Source: an uncultured Coriobacteriaceae bacterium (GTDB lineage Bacteria > Actinomycetota > Coriobacteriia > Coriobacteriales > Atopobiaceae). From it: a stretch of DNA of 64,000 bases. Below the pieces are notes generated by a model. That model made no database searches. It saw only the letters and a program-made list of their open reading frames with translations, and had not been told where the DNA came from. Made by a program: the position numbers and the translations under genes. Shown piece after piece: positions 7,915 through 15,521 of the stretch; position 1 is the stretch's first letter; each line of letters begins with the position of its first letter. The stretch is taken from the NCBI GenBank assembly GCA_948439405.1, contig CAOJNB010000005.1:16092-80091 (forward strand), given 5' to 3'.

Positions 7915-8838
7915 CTAGGCGCTCGCGGCCTGGGTGTGGGCGTAGACGAGCGGCTTCTTCTCGGAGAGCACCCAGGCGTCGTGGTAGACGCGGTACTGCC
8001 ACTTGTGGGCGTCCTTGTCCTGGTTCACCTCCGGGGCGAAGTAGCGCATCTTCTCGGTGCGCTTCACCTGGCAGACGGCCTCCGGCTTGACGAGCAGGAA
8101 GTTCAGCGGGAGGGCGTTCTTGCCCTTCTCGCCGGTGATGTGGGTCTGGTCGGAGTCGGCGGTCTTGGTCGCGGCGAAGCCGTCGTCGCCGAGCGTGACG
8201 GAGGTCACGAAGCGGCTCGTCGGCACGGTCACGACGCGCATGCCGTCGAAGGTCTCGAAGCGCGCGTCGGGCTGGTCGCCCGCGCCGAAGCGCCAGGGGA
8301 CGGCGACCTTGAGCAGGCCCTTGAACGCGGAGGTCACGTAGAGGACGGCGCCGTCGAGCTCGGCGTGCTCCTCGATGGCGGCCTCTGCGTCGAACACGGC
8401 CTTGAGGGCGTCCTTCTCGGCGGTGATCGTCTTGGCCACGGTGGTGCCGGCGTTGCTGGCGTAGGTGGACAGCCGGACCGCGTCCATCTCGGGCACGACG
8501 AAGTCGCGCACGAACTTGCCGAACATGTTGAGGCTCATGACCTCGAGGGTCTCGGCGTTGTCCATGTCGTCGATGTTGAACGCCTTGCCGCGGTCGAAGC
8601 GGAGCGTGTAGGCCTCCCAGTCGATGGAGGCGTCGCCCTCCGGGAAGCCGGTCGCGCGGTCGTAGTCGCCCAGGCCCTCGATGGTGAGCTTGGGCAGCAG
8701 GACGGTGCCGGCGCTGCCCGCGTCGCGCACCATGTCGGCGTTCTGGCCGTCGAGGTCGCTCGTCACGGACGCGCGCTCGGCGAGCTCGTCGAGCTTCTGG
8801 GTGTACAGCTCCGCCTTGGCGGTGAAGTCGTTTGCCAC
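7915..8838 (-). CDS. Major capsid protein
   Basis: 307 residues, start ATG 8838, preceded by the scaffold gene 12 bases upstream. The sequence has the layout of HK97-fold coat proteins of A118-like phages: an N-terminal helical arm (residues 1-35), TVLLPKLTIEGLGDYDRATG near 45, WEAYTLRFDRGKAFNIDDMD near 75, and a beta-strand/loop domain to the end with FLLVKPEAVCQVKRTEKMR near 250. It builds the icosahedral shell around the scaffold. Length is typical. Confidence 0.88.
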   Translation of the reverse strand: MANDFTAKAELYTQKLDELAERASVTSDLDGQNADMVRDAGSAGTVLLPKLTIEGLGDYDRATGFPEGDASIDWEAYTLRFDRGKAFNIDDMDNAETLEVMSLNMFGKFVRDFVVPEMDAVRLSTYASNAGTTVAKTITAEKDALKAVFDAEAAIEEHAELDGAVLYVTSAFKGLLKVAVPWRFGAGDQPDARFETFDGMRVVTVPTSRFVTSVTLGDDGFAATKTADSDQTHITGEKGKNALPLNFLLVKPEAVCQVKRTEKMRYFAPEVNQDKDAHKWQYRVYHDAWVLSEKKPLVYAHTQAASA

Positions 8839-8850
8839 TGCTGGTGCTCC

Positions 8851-9390
8851 TTACCTGTACTTGGAGAGGATGCTGTCGACCCTCTCGGCCTCTGCCGCCC
8901 CGTCGGCGCCGCCCTCGGGGGGCAGCCCGGTCGAGCCGGTCTCGCGGGGCTTGGAGAAGAGGAACGGGCACTCGTCCCGGAGCCGGTCGACGTCGCCGTC
9001 GTAGTCGTCGAGGAGCGCCTTGGCCGCCTTGATGGCGCGCTCGTCGGTGCAGCCCGCGAGCTTCAGCTCGTAGGTCGCCCGCTCGTCGGCGCTCCTGGCC
9101 TCGAGGTCGTCCAGCTGGCGCTTGAGCTCGGCTCGCCCCTCCTCGGTCTTGGCCTTCTCGTCGAGCATCGAGCGCAGGCGGGCGATCTCGTCGTCCTTGG
9201 CCTGCATGTCGCGGCGGTACTTCTCGCGGTTGATGCCGGGGTGGCCGTGGGAGTCCTCGACCCCCTCGCCCGCGTCCTCGTCGGACGCGTCCTGGGCGCC
9301 TGCCTCGGCCTCGCGCTCCTCGGCCCCCTTATCGGCCTCCTCGTCGGGCCGGTCCTGGGCCTTGGTCTCTTCCCTCTCCTCGTCTGCCAT
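8851..9390 (-). CDS. Capsid scaffolding protein
   Basis: 179 residues, very acidic N-terminal 50 residues, a coiled-coil core from about 55 to 115 (INREKYRRDMQAKDDEIARL), and a charged C-terminal helix ending RVDSILSKYR. This is the standard composition of GP20/scaffold proteins and it directly precedes the capsid gene. A good ribosome site (AGGAAGGGAG) lies upstream of ATG 9390. It is the first gene after the strong terminator at 9499-9526, so the capsid operon probably has its own promoter in 9391-9498, which I could not locate. Confidence 0.85.
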   Translation of the reverse strand: MADEEREETKAQDRPDEEADKGAEEREAEAGAQDASDEDAGEGVEDSHGHPGINREKYRRDMQAKDDEIARLRSMLDEKAKTEEGRAELKRQLDDLEARSADERATYELKLAGCTDERAIKAAKALLDDYDGDVDRLRDECPFLFSKPRETGSTGLPPEGGADGAAEAERVDSILSKYR

Positions 9391-9498
9391 TCGTGCTCCC
9401 TTCCTGGGTTTGTTGGCGCGCTTCCCTGCGCGGTTCAGGCGGGCCTTTTGCGCATGCCCGGGCGATGGCAGGAAGGTAGCCGTGGTGTCGCCGCGGCA

Positions 9499-9526
9499 TG
9501 AAAAGGCCGCCCCGTAGGGCGGCCTT
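9499..9526 (-). terminator. Rho-independent terminator after the immunity-like gene
   Basis: On the minus strand a perfect 10-bp stem (9517-9526 with 9503-9512, loop TACG) is followed by TTTT. It would stop the transcript carrying terminase, portal, minor capsid 2 and the immunity-like gene before the scaffold-capsid operon. Confidence 0.88.
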
Positions 9527-9542
9527 CGGAGTTGTATCGCGT

Positions 9543-9821
9543 CTAGAGCGGAAGGGGGATGCTTTTTGCACCCCTTGCCTCGTCTTCTATGGGGAGCGAG
9601 GGCCTGCCGAGCGCGGCGGACGGTACGGGCGGCATCGGCTGGCTCGCCTCGCCGGTCCTCTTGTCGATGACTATGGGAGAGCTTCCGGGGACGATGTAGC
9701 CCGATGAGTCCGAAACGTCGAAGAACCAGTGCCGCACTCCCTCGCGTGCGGACGAAATATGCATGCTGCCCCCGACGAGGCTTGCCGCGATCTCGTATGC
9801 CTGCCTCAGCGCCACGTTCAC
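9543..9821 (-). CDS. YrhB/Imm35-like putative immunity protein
   Basis: 92 residues, GTG start at 9821 chosen because AGAGG lies 7 bases upstream and the frame begins 4 bases after the toxin-domain stop. The core GYIVPGSSPIVIDKRTGE (residues ~45-62) matches the hallmark of the YrhB/Imm35 fold, in which a Gly-x-x-Pro-x-(I/V)-(V/I)-(D/N)-(K/R)-x-T-G segment follows an aromatic strand (RHWFFDVSDS here). Such proteins are associated with polymorphic toxins. It directly follows the minor capsid protein with a papain-fold toxin domain and precedes a terminator, so it most likely protects the lysogen from that domain. Base composition is less GC-rich than the neighbouring head genes. The pairing is inferred. 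Confidence 0.68.
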   Translation of the reverse strand: MNVALRQAYEIAASLVGGSMHISSAREGVRHWFFDVSDSSGYIVPGSSPIVIDKRTGEASQPMPPVPSAALGRPSLPIEDEARGAKSIPLPL

Positions 9822-9825
9822 GACG

Positions 9826-11754
9826 TCACCTCTTCCTGGACGTGCAGCACTCGTCGATGAGCTCCGAAGGCTCGAGGTTGTCAATCCTGGCAATCATCGT
9901 AAACCCATCTATGACGTACTGGAAGTGGCTACTAGCGTCCTCTTTGCCGCTTTGGGGGTCGCGATAGATGATTTCGCCCTCGTGGTTCTCTGCCACGAAC
10001 ACATGCGCGCCTCCCCCTTCCCAAGCCACGTAGACTTCGGCGCGGGCGCCGTCCTCCCAGTCCCTCATGAGCCGGTCGCAATCGTCCTTGCCGTCTCCGG
10101 AGCACGAGAGAAACTCGGCGCCTTCGAATACCTTGTCCCAGTTCTCCGTCAGGTGGTCGCTCTTGCTAGCTTCGCCATTCTCGTCGACCTCCCGAGGCTT
10201 CGCGACGACGTCATAGCCCCTCCGCCTCATCTCGTAGGCGGGGACGCTTCTCTGGCAGTTGTGTGTCCACCTGACGTCTCCCGTCTTGAACGATTGATTG
10301 ACCGCGGCGAGGTCTTGGACCGCACTATGATCGCCCGAAATCCTACGGAACTGCCTTCGTCCCTCCTTGGTGGGGGTCATCCCCGGGAGTATCGACTTGA
10401 GCAGGTCTTGCTGGTTCGTCCTGCTCAGCATCGGGAAGTCGCGGGGCTCCATGCCCCGGCCCCGCATCTCGGCAGACAGAGCTCGCTGCGCGTTTCCCTT
10501 CGAGACGCCATGTGACCTGAGCGACCTCCCGACGCCGTCGCCGTCCAGGAACTCGCGCATGGTCCGCCTGCTCGCGTCGCTCTTCCTGATGCGTGGCATG
10601 TCGCCGGCCCACTCGCGGTTCGGGGAGCGGCGCAGGACCGGGGCCTTCCCCCTCGAGTTCGCTCCCTCGATGTAGGCCCTCATCCCCGCCTGCTGGCGGC
10701 GCAGCCTGTCCTTGAGGCGCTCGACCTCCGCCACGTTTGCGAGGCTCGCGTCCGAGTCGGCGACGAGCTGGGCTGCCGCGAGCTCGCGCTTGGTCTGGCG
10801 GATGTCGCGCTCGCGCCTGCGCTGCCCCTGGGAGAGCCTGTAGATCTCGTCGCCGTCCAGCCCGCTCGGGTGCGGCGGGTCGGGCTTGTACATGCGCGGC
10901 GCTCCCGGCACCCAGGGCCCGAAGCTGTGCCGGCAGTTGGCCCCGCCGAGCCCCGCCACGTCCCCGTAGCCGGTCTCGCGGTAGAAGTCCTCGTAGCGAA
11001 CGCCGTCGATCGTGACGTCGCCGTCGAGCGAGTAGACGCGGCCCTGCCACCTCGCGTGGCTCGGCCTCGCGCCGCCGTGGCTCGACACCTCGACGAGCCG
11101 GACGCCGGCGTCCCTGCAGATTTGCTCGGTCCGCCTCATCCCGTCCTGGGCTATCTGCGTCCTCACGTGCCGGCGCACGGCGACGTCGACGCGGTTGCGC
11201 ACGGTCCGCCGTCCCGTCTCCGAGTCGCGGTACTGGATCGTCGAGATGCCCTGCCTGGACATCTCCCGCACCGCGCGGTGGATGGCGCGCTCCGCCGTGT
11301 CGGCCCCCGCGTTGACGCGCGTCACGGCCTCGGCCACGCAGCGGTTCCACAGGTCGAGGGCGCCCTGCACCATCTCCACGTTGTCGCGCTCGAGGATGGC
11401 GGCGACGCCCTGCGTCGTCAGGGCGACCTGCCGCGGCCTCGTCGCGGCTGCCGCCTCGCGCGCCTCGTCGCCGAGCCTCGATAGGTCGGCGCGGTCCGAG
11501 CGCGAGACGGCGTCCTCCACGACCTCGGCGACGGCGCGGTCCATGTCCTCGCGGTGCGCGGCGAGGATGGCCGCGAGGTCGGCGGCGTGGGTCTGGGCCA
11601 GGAGGTTGAGGGCGGTGAGCCCCCGCTGCCCCAGCTCCTCCGTCCCCTCGTCGAGCAGCAGGCGGCAGAGGTAGGCGAGCATCTTCGCCTCGACCTCGCC
11701 GTAGACGGCGCCCACCATGTCGGCGGCCTGGTCGAGGTAGTCGGGGTCGAGCAT
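9826..11754 (-). CDS. Phage minor capsid protein 2 fused to C-terminal Tox-PL papain-fold domain
   Basis: 642 residues, ATG at 11754, 2 bases after the portal stop. The N-terminal ~280 residues are a minor capsid protein 2/Mu F-like domain, including VNAGADTAERAIHRAVREMS, RRHVRTQIAQDGMRRTEQI and SHGGARPSHARWQGRVYSL, ending with NCRHSFGPWVPG. A charged linker (~300-470) follows. The last ~145 residues look like a papain-fold (Tox-PL, glutamine-deamidase-type) domain: HNCQRSVPAYEMRRRGYDV with Cys500, GGGAHVFVAEN with His584, and YRDPQSG with Asp599, the expected Cys-His-Asp triad. Base composition falls over this region. The capsid part would be packed in the head; the toxin domain may act on host proteins or on competitors. 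The Cys, His and Asp assignments are by motif. Confidence 0.85.
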   Translation of the reverse strand: MLDPDYLDQAADMVGAVYGEVEAKMLAYLCRLLLDEGTEELGQRGLTALNLLAQTHAADLAAILAAHREDMDRAVAEVVEDAVSRSDRADLSRLGDEAREAAAATRPRQVALTTQGVAAILERDNVEMVQGALDLWNRCVAEAVTRVNAGADTAERAIHRAVREMSRQGISTIQYRDSETGRRTVRNRVDVAVRRHVRTQIAQDGMRRTEQICRDAGVRLVEVSSHGGARPSHARWQGRVYSLDGDVTIDGVRYEDFYRETGYGDVAGLGGANCRHSFGPWVPGAPRMYKPDPPHPSGLDGDEIYRLSQGQRRRERDIRQTKRELAAAQLVADSDASLANVAEVERLKDRLRRQQAGMRAYIEGANSRGKAPVLRRSPNREWAGDMPRIRKSDASRRTMREFLDGDGVGRSLRSHGVSKGNAQRALSAEMRGRGMEPRDFPMLSRTNQQDLLKSILPGMTPTKEGRRQFRRISGDHSAVQDLAAVNQSFKTGDVRWTHNCQRSVPAYEMRRRGYDVVAKPREVDENGEASKSDHLTENWDKVFEGAEFLSCSGDGKDDCDRLMRDWEDGARAEVYVAWEGGGAHVFVAENHEGEIIYRDPQSGKEDASSHFQYVIDGFTMIARIDNLEPSELIDECCTSRKR

Positions 11755-11756
11755 CG

Positions 11757-13163
11757 CTAGAACCCGGCGTCGAGGACGGCCTCCTCGGGCGCGAGGGTGC
11801 GGGCCTCCTCCTCGCTCATGCCGTAGAAGCGGGCGAGGTACATCCACCTCGGCACGATGCCGGCCGAGATCTCGGTGAGCATCTGGGCCTTCTCCGCGCT
11901 CGTGTCCGTGATGATGGAGTCGTCCCAGATGACCTCGACGGGCGCGGCGCCCTCCTCGACGTCGGCGGCGCAGTGCAGCCTCGCGCACTCGACGAGCGAG
12001 GTGAGCAGCAGCCCGAGGCCCCGGCCCAGCGCGTTCTCGTGGTTGCGGATGTTGCGCATGAGGGCGCTGTTGTCCGCCGACACCTCCGTGGCCGTCTTGA
12101 GCCCGCCCGACTTGTCCGGCTGGAAGTACTGGGAGCCGAACCCGCACTCGTCTCCGAGCGCGGCGCAGGCGTCCGCGTAGACCTCGTGGATGGAGGCGGT
12201 GCGCATCGCGGGCGCGAAGGCGTAGGGCTTGCCCGCCTCGGTGACGGGGGAGTCCACGAGGCGGTAGAGGCGCTGCTCGCGCTCCCCGAAGGGGACGGCC
12301 CGCCTCGTGCCGTCCGGGCCGCGCCGCACGTCGATCATCGTGTCGGGGAGCATGAGGACGGCGCGCAGCAGGTCGGTCTCGTCGTAGAGGGCGGTCCATG
12401 CCGTGTCGAGCATGCGCATCGCGTCGACGGCGTCCTCGAACACGGAGACGCCGTAGGGGCTCGTGTCCTGCACGGTGTTGTCGATGGCGGGGGAGAGCAG
12501 GCAGAAGGTCGGCGAGGCGCACCCGGTGTCGAAGTCCGCGATGATGCCGAGCGCGTCGGGCGGCACCGGCACGCCGTCGCGCCACACCTTCGTCGCGACG
12601 TGGTAGGTGCCCGTCTCCCGGTCGAGGGCGTGGACCTGCAGCTGGACGGCCTGCTTGCCCTGCACGGTGACGCGGGTGCAGAACGCGCACTCGGTGGTGC
12701 CGTCCTCGTCCCAGGTGAGCGGGATGACCATCTTGGCGTCGTAGCGGCGCACGCGCACCGACGTCGCCTCGTCGCGGACGTCGAACCACAGCGCCATGGC
12801 CCCCGTCCCCATCGCGAACGCGCGCTCCACGCCGCGCTGGAAGAGCGTGTAGAAGCCGGTGCGCGAGCACCACGAGCGCACCCAGGCGTTCGCCCTGGGG
12901 CTGTCGCTCCTCACGGCCATCTCGTTGGCGATGAGCGACGCCCACTCGCGGCACACGCGCCGCGCCGGCCTGAGGGACAGCTTGCGGCGCTTGTGCCTCT
13001 TCCCGTCCACGCCCACGTAGGGGTCGTCGTAGAAGGGGTGCGAGGCCGTGTACCACTGGTACCACCGCTCGACGTGCTCGGACATGTCCGGCGGCATGGC
13101 GTAGCCGCGCCTCGCCACCTCGGCCCTGACGTACGCGGGCACCTCGAACCGGTTGTCAGCCAT
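11757..13163 (-). CDS. Portal protein
   Basis: 468 residues with ATG at 13163, overlapping the terminase stop by 8 bases. It has the pattern of the Gp6/SPP1-type portal family: basic N-terminal helices (KRHKRRKLSLRPARRVCREW near 55), a strand-rich centre, the crown/stem region with SQYFQPDKSGGLKTATEVSA near 350 and the long helix RNIRNHENALGRGLGLLL. It forms the dodecameric ring through which DNA enters and leaves. Length and place between terminase and minor capsid protein fit. Confidence 0.9.
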   Translation of the reverse strand: MADNRFEVPAYVRAEVARRGYAMPPDMSEHVERWYQWYTASHPFYDDPYVGVDGKRHKRRKLSLRPARRVCREWASLIANEMAVRSDSPRANAWVRSWCSRTGFYTLFQRGVERAFAMGTGAMALWFDVRDEATSVRVRRYDAKMVIPLTWDEDGTTECAFCTRVTVQGKQAVQLQVHALDRETGTYHVATKVWRDGVPVPPDALGIIADFDTGCASPTFCLLSPAIDNTVQDTSPYGVSVFEDAVDAMRMLDTAWTALYDETDLLRAVLMLPDTMIDVRRGPDGTRRAVPFGEREQRLYRLVDSPVTEAGKPYAFAPAMRTASIHEVYADACAALGDECGFGSQYFQPDKSGGLKTATEVSADNSALMRNIRNHENALGRGLGLLLTSLVECARLHCAADVEEGAAPVEVIWDDSIITDTSAEKAQMLTEISAGIVPRWMYLARFYGMSEEEARTLAPEEAVLDAGF

Positions 13164-14865
13164 CAGTCCTCCCTGCGTGTCGGTACGCGCCGCGCCTCGC
13201 CACCACGTCCATGAGCGCGTAGCGCGTGGCGTCTATCCAGTGGTCGTCGCCGTCGGGGTAGTCCCCCGAGTACTCGCCTGTCACCGGGTCGGCCTCGAAC
13301 TCCGCCTCGCGGACCTCGCGGGCGAGGTTCGGGCAGCGCCTGGGGTCGATGACCCAGGTGACGGACTGCAGGAACCGGTAGCTCATGTCGCGCAGCCCGC
13401 CCTTGCCGGCGGACCTCGCGTCTACGCCCTCCTCGCGCTGGGCGGCGACCTGGTCGGGCGAGGCGTCGTCGGAGAGCACGCGGACGCGGTGCTCGACCGG
13501 CTCGCGCGAGGTCCCGTCGCGCCACGTGAGCGCGGCCCGGATGCGGCGCGCCGCCTCGGCGGGCAGCACCTTCGTGCCGCCTGCCTCCGCGAAGGTGACG
13601 AGGCGGTGCTCGCCGGGCTGCCACTCGGAGACGGTGAGCGCCCAGGGGTCGGGGAACCACCCGAAGTCCTGGCCGGCGCGCACGTTGTCGAAGGAGGCGA
13701 CCTCCTCGTCGGCCACCTCGCGGAACTCCACCCGGTCGAACACCTGGCCGCCGTAGCCCACGGGCTCGCCCAGGTACTCGTGCCTCCACGCCTGCTCGTC
13801 GGCCTCGCGCAGCGCCTCGGCGTCGGCGAGGAACTGCGAGCCCAGCCACTCGGGCGGGGCGTCCTCGTAGCAGCTCTCGAACGTCTCCTCGCCCGCGTCC
13901 CGCCGGCGCTCCGCCTCGCGGTTGGCCCAGTTGTCCCGGGTGCGCGGCGGGTTGTAGGTGTAGACGCGCACGGTCCTGTCGCCGCCGCGCGCCACCGACT
14001 GCAGCACCGTGCGGATCTCGGCCATGCCGCGGAACTGGTCGACCTCCTCGAACCACGCGAAGCCGATGTGGCCGAACGGCGGCTTGAGTCCCTTGGACTT
14101 GTGGGGGTCGTCGCAGCCGGCGAAGAAGATGAGCTGGCCGGTCGACTTCTTCCTGATCTTGAGCGTGGAGACGGGCATCTCGTACTCGTCGTCGAGCCCG
14201 AGCGCGTGGATGGCCCACACCACCTGGGCGTAGACGGCGTCGCGCAGCTGGTTCTTGCGCTTCATGACGGCGGCGGCGTGCTCGCCGGGGTGCGTCTCGA
14301 CGTGGGCCACCAGCTCGAGCGAGGCCCACGAGCTCTTGAGCGAGCCGCGCCCGCCGGAGCACCAGAACTCGGAGCGAGCTCCCTCGGCCATGAGGCGGTG
14401 GGCCCTGAGGAAGTCGGGGCCGAGGAGGAGGGCGAAGTCGCGCGCGAACTCGCCGCGCTCCGCGGGCTCCTCCTCGGGCAGCGCGTCGAGCAGCGTCTTG
14501 CCCAGCTGCGTGACGGCGGTCACCGCCGTGTAGTCGAGCTGCCGACCCTCCTCGGATGCGTCGCGCACCCGCGAGATGCCGGCCTCGAAGGTCTCGGACA
14601 TGCCGGCGAGCACCTCGGCGCGCGTCGTGGTCGCCTTCTCGGCCGCGATGCGCTTGAGCGCGCAGAGCCTGGCCTTGACCTCATCCTCGGCCTCGAGCTT
14701 GCATGCCTTGTTGTCGACGGTCTCGGGCTTCCAGCGGGAGCGGTCGGGCCAGGCCGCGAGCATGGCCTGCCTCTGCGTCTTGCCGGCCACACGTTCCTGG
14801 CAGTATCGCTCCCGCCTCGGGTTGGCGAGCGGTATGTCCCTGGGGGTCCCCTGCATGCGCGGCAT
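13156..14865 (-). CDS. Fused terminase: small-subunit-like N-terminus plus large subunit
   Basis: 569 residues in one frame. Residues ~15-130 match a Terminase_2-type small subunit (RRERYCQERVAGKTQRQAM, then KACKLEAEDEVKARL), which normally is a separate gene. From ~160 on it is a large subunit: Walker A-like SGGRGSLKSS (with Leu where Gly/Ser is usual), Walker B-like IGFAWFEEVDQ, motif III-like YTYNPPRT, and nuclease acidic residues in GQDFGWFPDPW, SDDASPDQ and DDHWIDATRYAL. The product would recognise, cut and pump DNA. The start at 14865 lacks a good ribosome site; ATG 14856 is an alternative. No separate small subunit gene is seen upstream. Confidence 0.88.
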   Translation of the reverse strand: MPRMQGTPRDIPLANPRRERYCQERVAGKTQRQAMLAAWPDRSRWKPETVDNKACKLEAEDEVKARLCALKRIAAEKATTTRAEVLAGMSETFEAGISRVRDASEEGRQLDYTAVTAVTQLGKTLLDALPEEEPAERGEFARDFALLLGPDFLRAHRLMAEGARSEFWCSGGRGSLKSSWASLELVAHVETHPGEHAAAVMKRKNQLRDAVYAQVVWAIHALGLDDEYEMPVSTLKIRKKSTGQLIFFAGCDDPHKSKGLKPPFGHIGFAWFEEVDQFRGMAEIRTVLQSVARGGDRTVRVYTYNPPRTRDNWANREAERRRDAGEETFESCYEDAPPEWLGSQFLADAEALREADEQAWRHEYLGEPVGYGGQVFDRVEFREVADEEVASFDNVRAGQDFGWFPDPWALTVSEWQPGEHRLVTFAEAGGTKVLPAEAARRIRAALTWRDGTSREPVEHRVRVLSDDASPDQVAAQREEGVDARSAGKGGLRDMSYRFLQSVTWVIDPRRCPNLAREVREAEFEADPVTGEYSGDYPDGDDHWIDATRYALMDVVARRGAYRHAGRTDG

Positions 14866-14890
14866 GGTCGCGCACGTGTCGCGGGGCAGG

Positions 14891-14899
14891 TGCTAGTCT
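14891..14899 (+). promoter_or_regulatory. Candidate extended -10 promoter for the plus-strand RNA unit
   Basis: TGCTAGTCT on the plus strand matches the TGCTAnnnT pattern also seen before the lysine riboswitch (36225), tRNA-Val (32888) and ruvC (56826). It lies in a 370-base stretch without minus-strand genes and would transcribe toward the tRNA-like element at 15039. No clear -35 is visible. Confidence 0.4.
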
Positions 14900-15038
14900 G
14901 GGGGCGGACATCGTCGTGCGTCGCGCTGTCGATCTCCGTCGAGGTGCCCCTCGGGGCATTCCTCGTCGCCCTCCTGGTTCTAGCGATTTCGCTCTGGCCG
15001 AACGGAGGTAGGGAGATGACAGTGAGTCAGGTTGTCGA

Positions 15039-15137
15039 GGGGGCTATGGGCCTAGGCGGGGGCTGCGCTCGGCGGCTCGGCGGCAGCGGCGACACGGGAT
15101 GTGTTCTAGGCCCGGGGTTCGAATCCCCAAGCCCCCT
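15039..15137 (+). ncRNA. tRNA-like structured RNA (acceptor and T-arm intact, anticodon arm not canonical)
   Basis: GGGGGCT (15039-15045) pairs with AGCCCCC (15130-15136), followed by a T-arm GGGG-TTCGAAT-CCCC with all invariant T-loop bases. A second perfect 7-bp stem joins GGGCCTA (15048-15054) to TAGGCCC (15107-15113). Inside it are GCTGC/GCAGC and ACAC/GTGT hairpins. A second GGGGGCT copy at 15058 could give an alternative 80-base molecule. Neither version offers a 7-base anticodon loop with T33, so a decoding tRNA is unlikely. The element lies on the strand opposite to all nearby phage genes, with a terminator 13 bases downstream. A 43-codon frame from ATG 15016 (GGAGG 7 bases upstream) overlaps it and could be translated instead. 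TGTCGAG is directly repeated at both ends (15033 and 15137). Confidence 0.6.
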
Positions 15138-15150
15138 GTCGAGCTAGAAG

Positions 15151-15179
15151 AGGGGCCGCCCATCGGCGGGGCGGCCCCT
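15151..15179 (+). terminator. Rho-independent terminator of the tRNA-like RNA unit
   Basis: A perfect 10-bp stem (15151-15160 with 15170-15179) and 9-base loop end in CCCCTT. It lies 13 bases after the tRNA-like element on the same strand. It is palindromic and could also act on the minus strand, between the small membrane protein gene and terminase. Confidence 0.75.
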
Positions 15180-15236
15180 TCCGGGCCCGTGCGGCGGAGG
15201 TTGACCGCACCTCCATGGTCTCGCCCGTGTCGCCCC

Positions 15237-15521
15237 TCAGTGCCCCTCGCCCTCGACGTCCTCGAGCACGCCGATCGCGAGCAGCCCCATACATACTATG
15301 AGCCACGTGGCGACGGCTAGGCCCCACGACCACTCGGTCCCGACGACCGCGCAGACCGCGAAGGTCGCGACGGCCGACGCGGCGAGCAGCGGGAGCAGGA
15401 GCAGGGCGAGCACGAGCAGCAGGGCCACGAGCGCAAGGCACACGACACAGACGGAGACGGACGCGTCCAGCAGCCGCCTCGCGGCGGACTCCACGCGCCG
15501 CCTCCCGTCTCCCGCCTTCAC
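15237..15521 (-). CDS. Small phage membrane protein
   Basis: 94 residues, GTG start at 15521 overlapping the upstream stop (GTGA) with GGAGG 5 bases before. An N-terminal basic stretch precedes a long hydrophobic region from about residue 20 to 85 with two or three membrane segments (CLALVALLLVLALLLLPLLA; ATWLIVCMGLLAIGVL) and a short acidic C-terminus. It is the last early gene before the terminase region. It might be a superinfection or lysis accessory; there is no family evidence. Confidence 0.65.
   Translation of the reverse strand: MKAGDGRRRVESAARRLLDASVSVCVVCLALVALLLVLALLLLPLLAASAVATFAVCAVVGTEWSWGLAVATWLIVCMGLLAIGVLEDVEGEGH

Noticed and set aside
9391..9498. Promoter for the scaffold-capsid operon
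   Set aside because: One is expected downstream of the terminator, but I found no convincing -10/-35 pair on the minus strand.
15058..15137. A standard phage tRNA gene, perhaps tRNA-Ser with anticodon GGA
   Set aside because: Acceptor and T-arm fit, but the D-arm is too long, the anticodon stem has mismatches and T33 is absent. It is reported as tRNA-like RNA instead.
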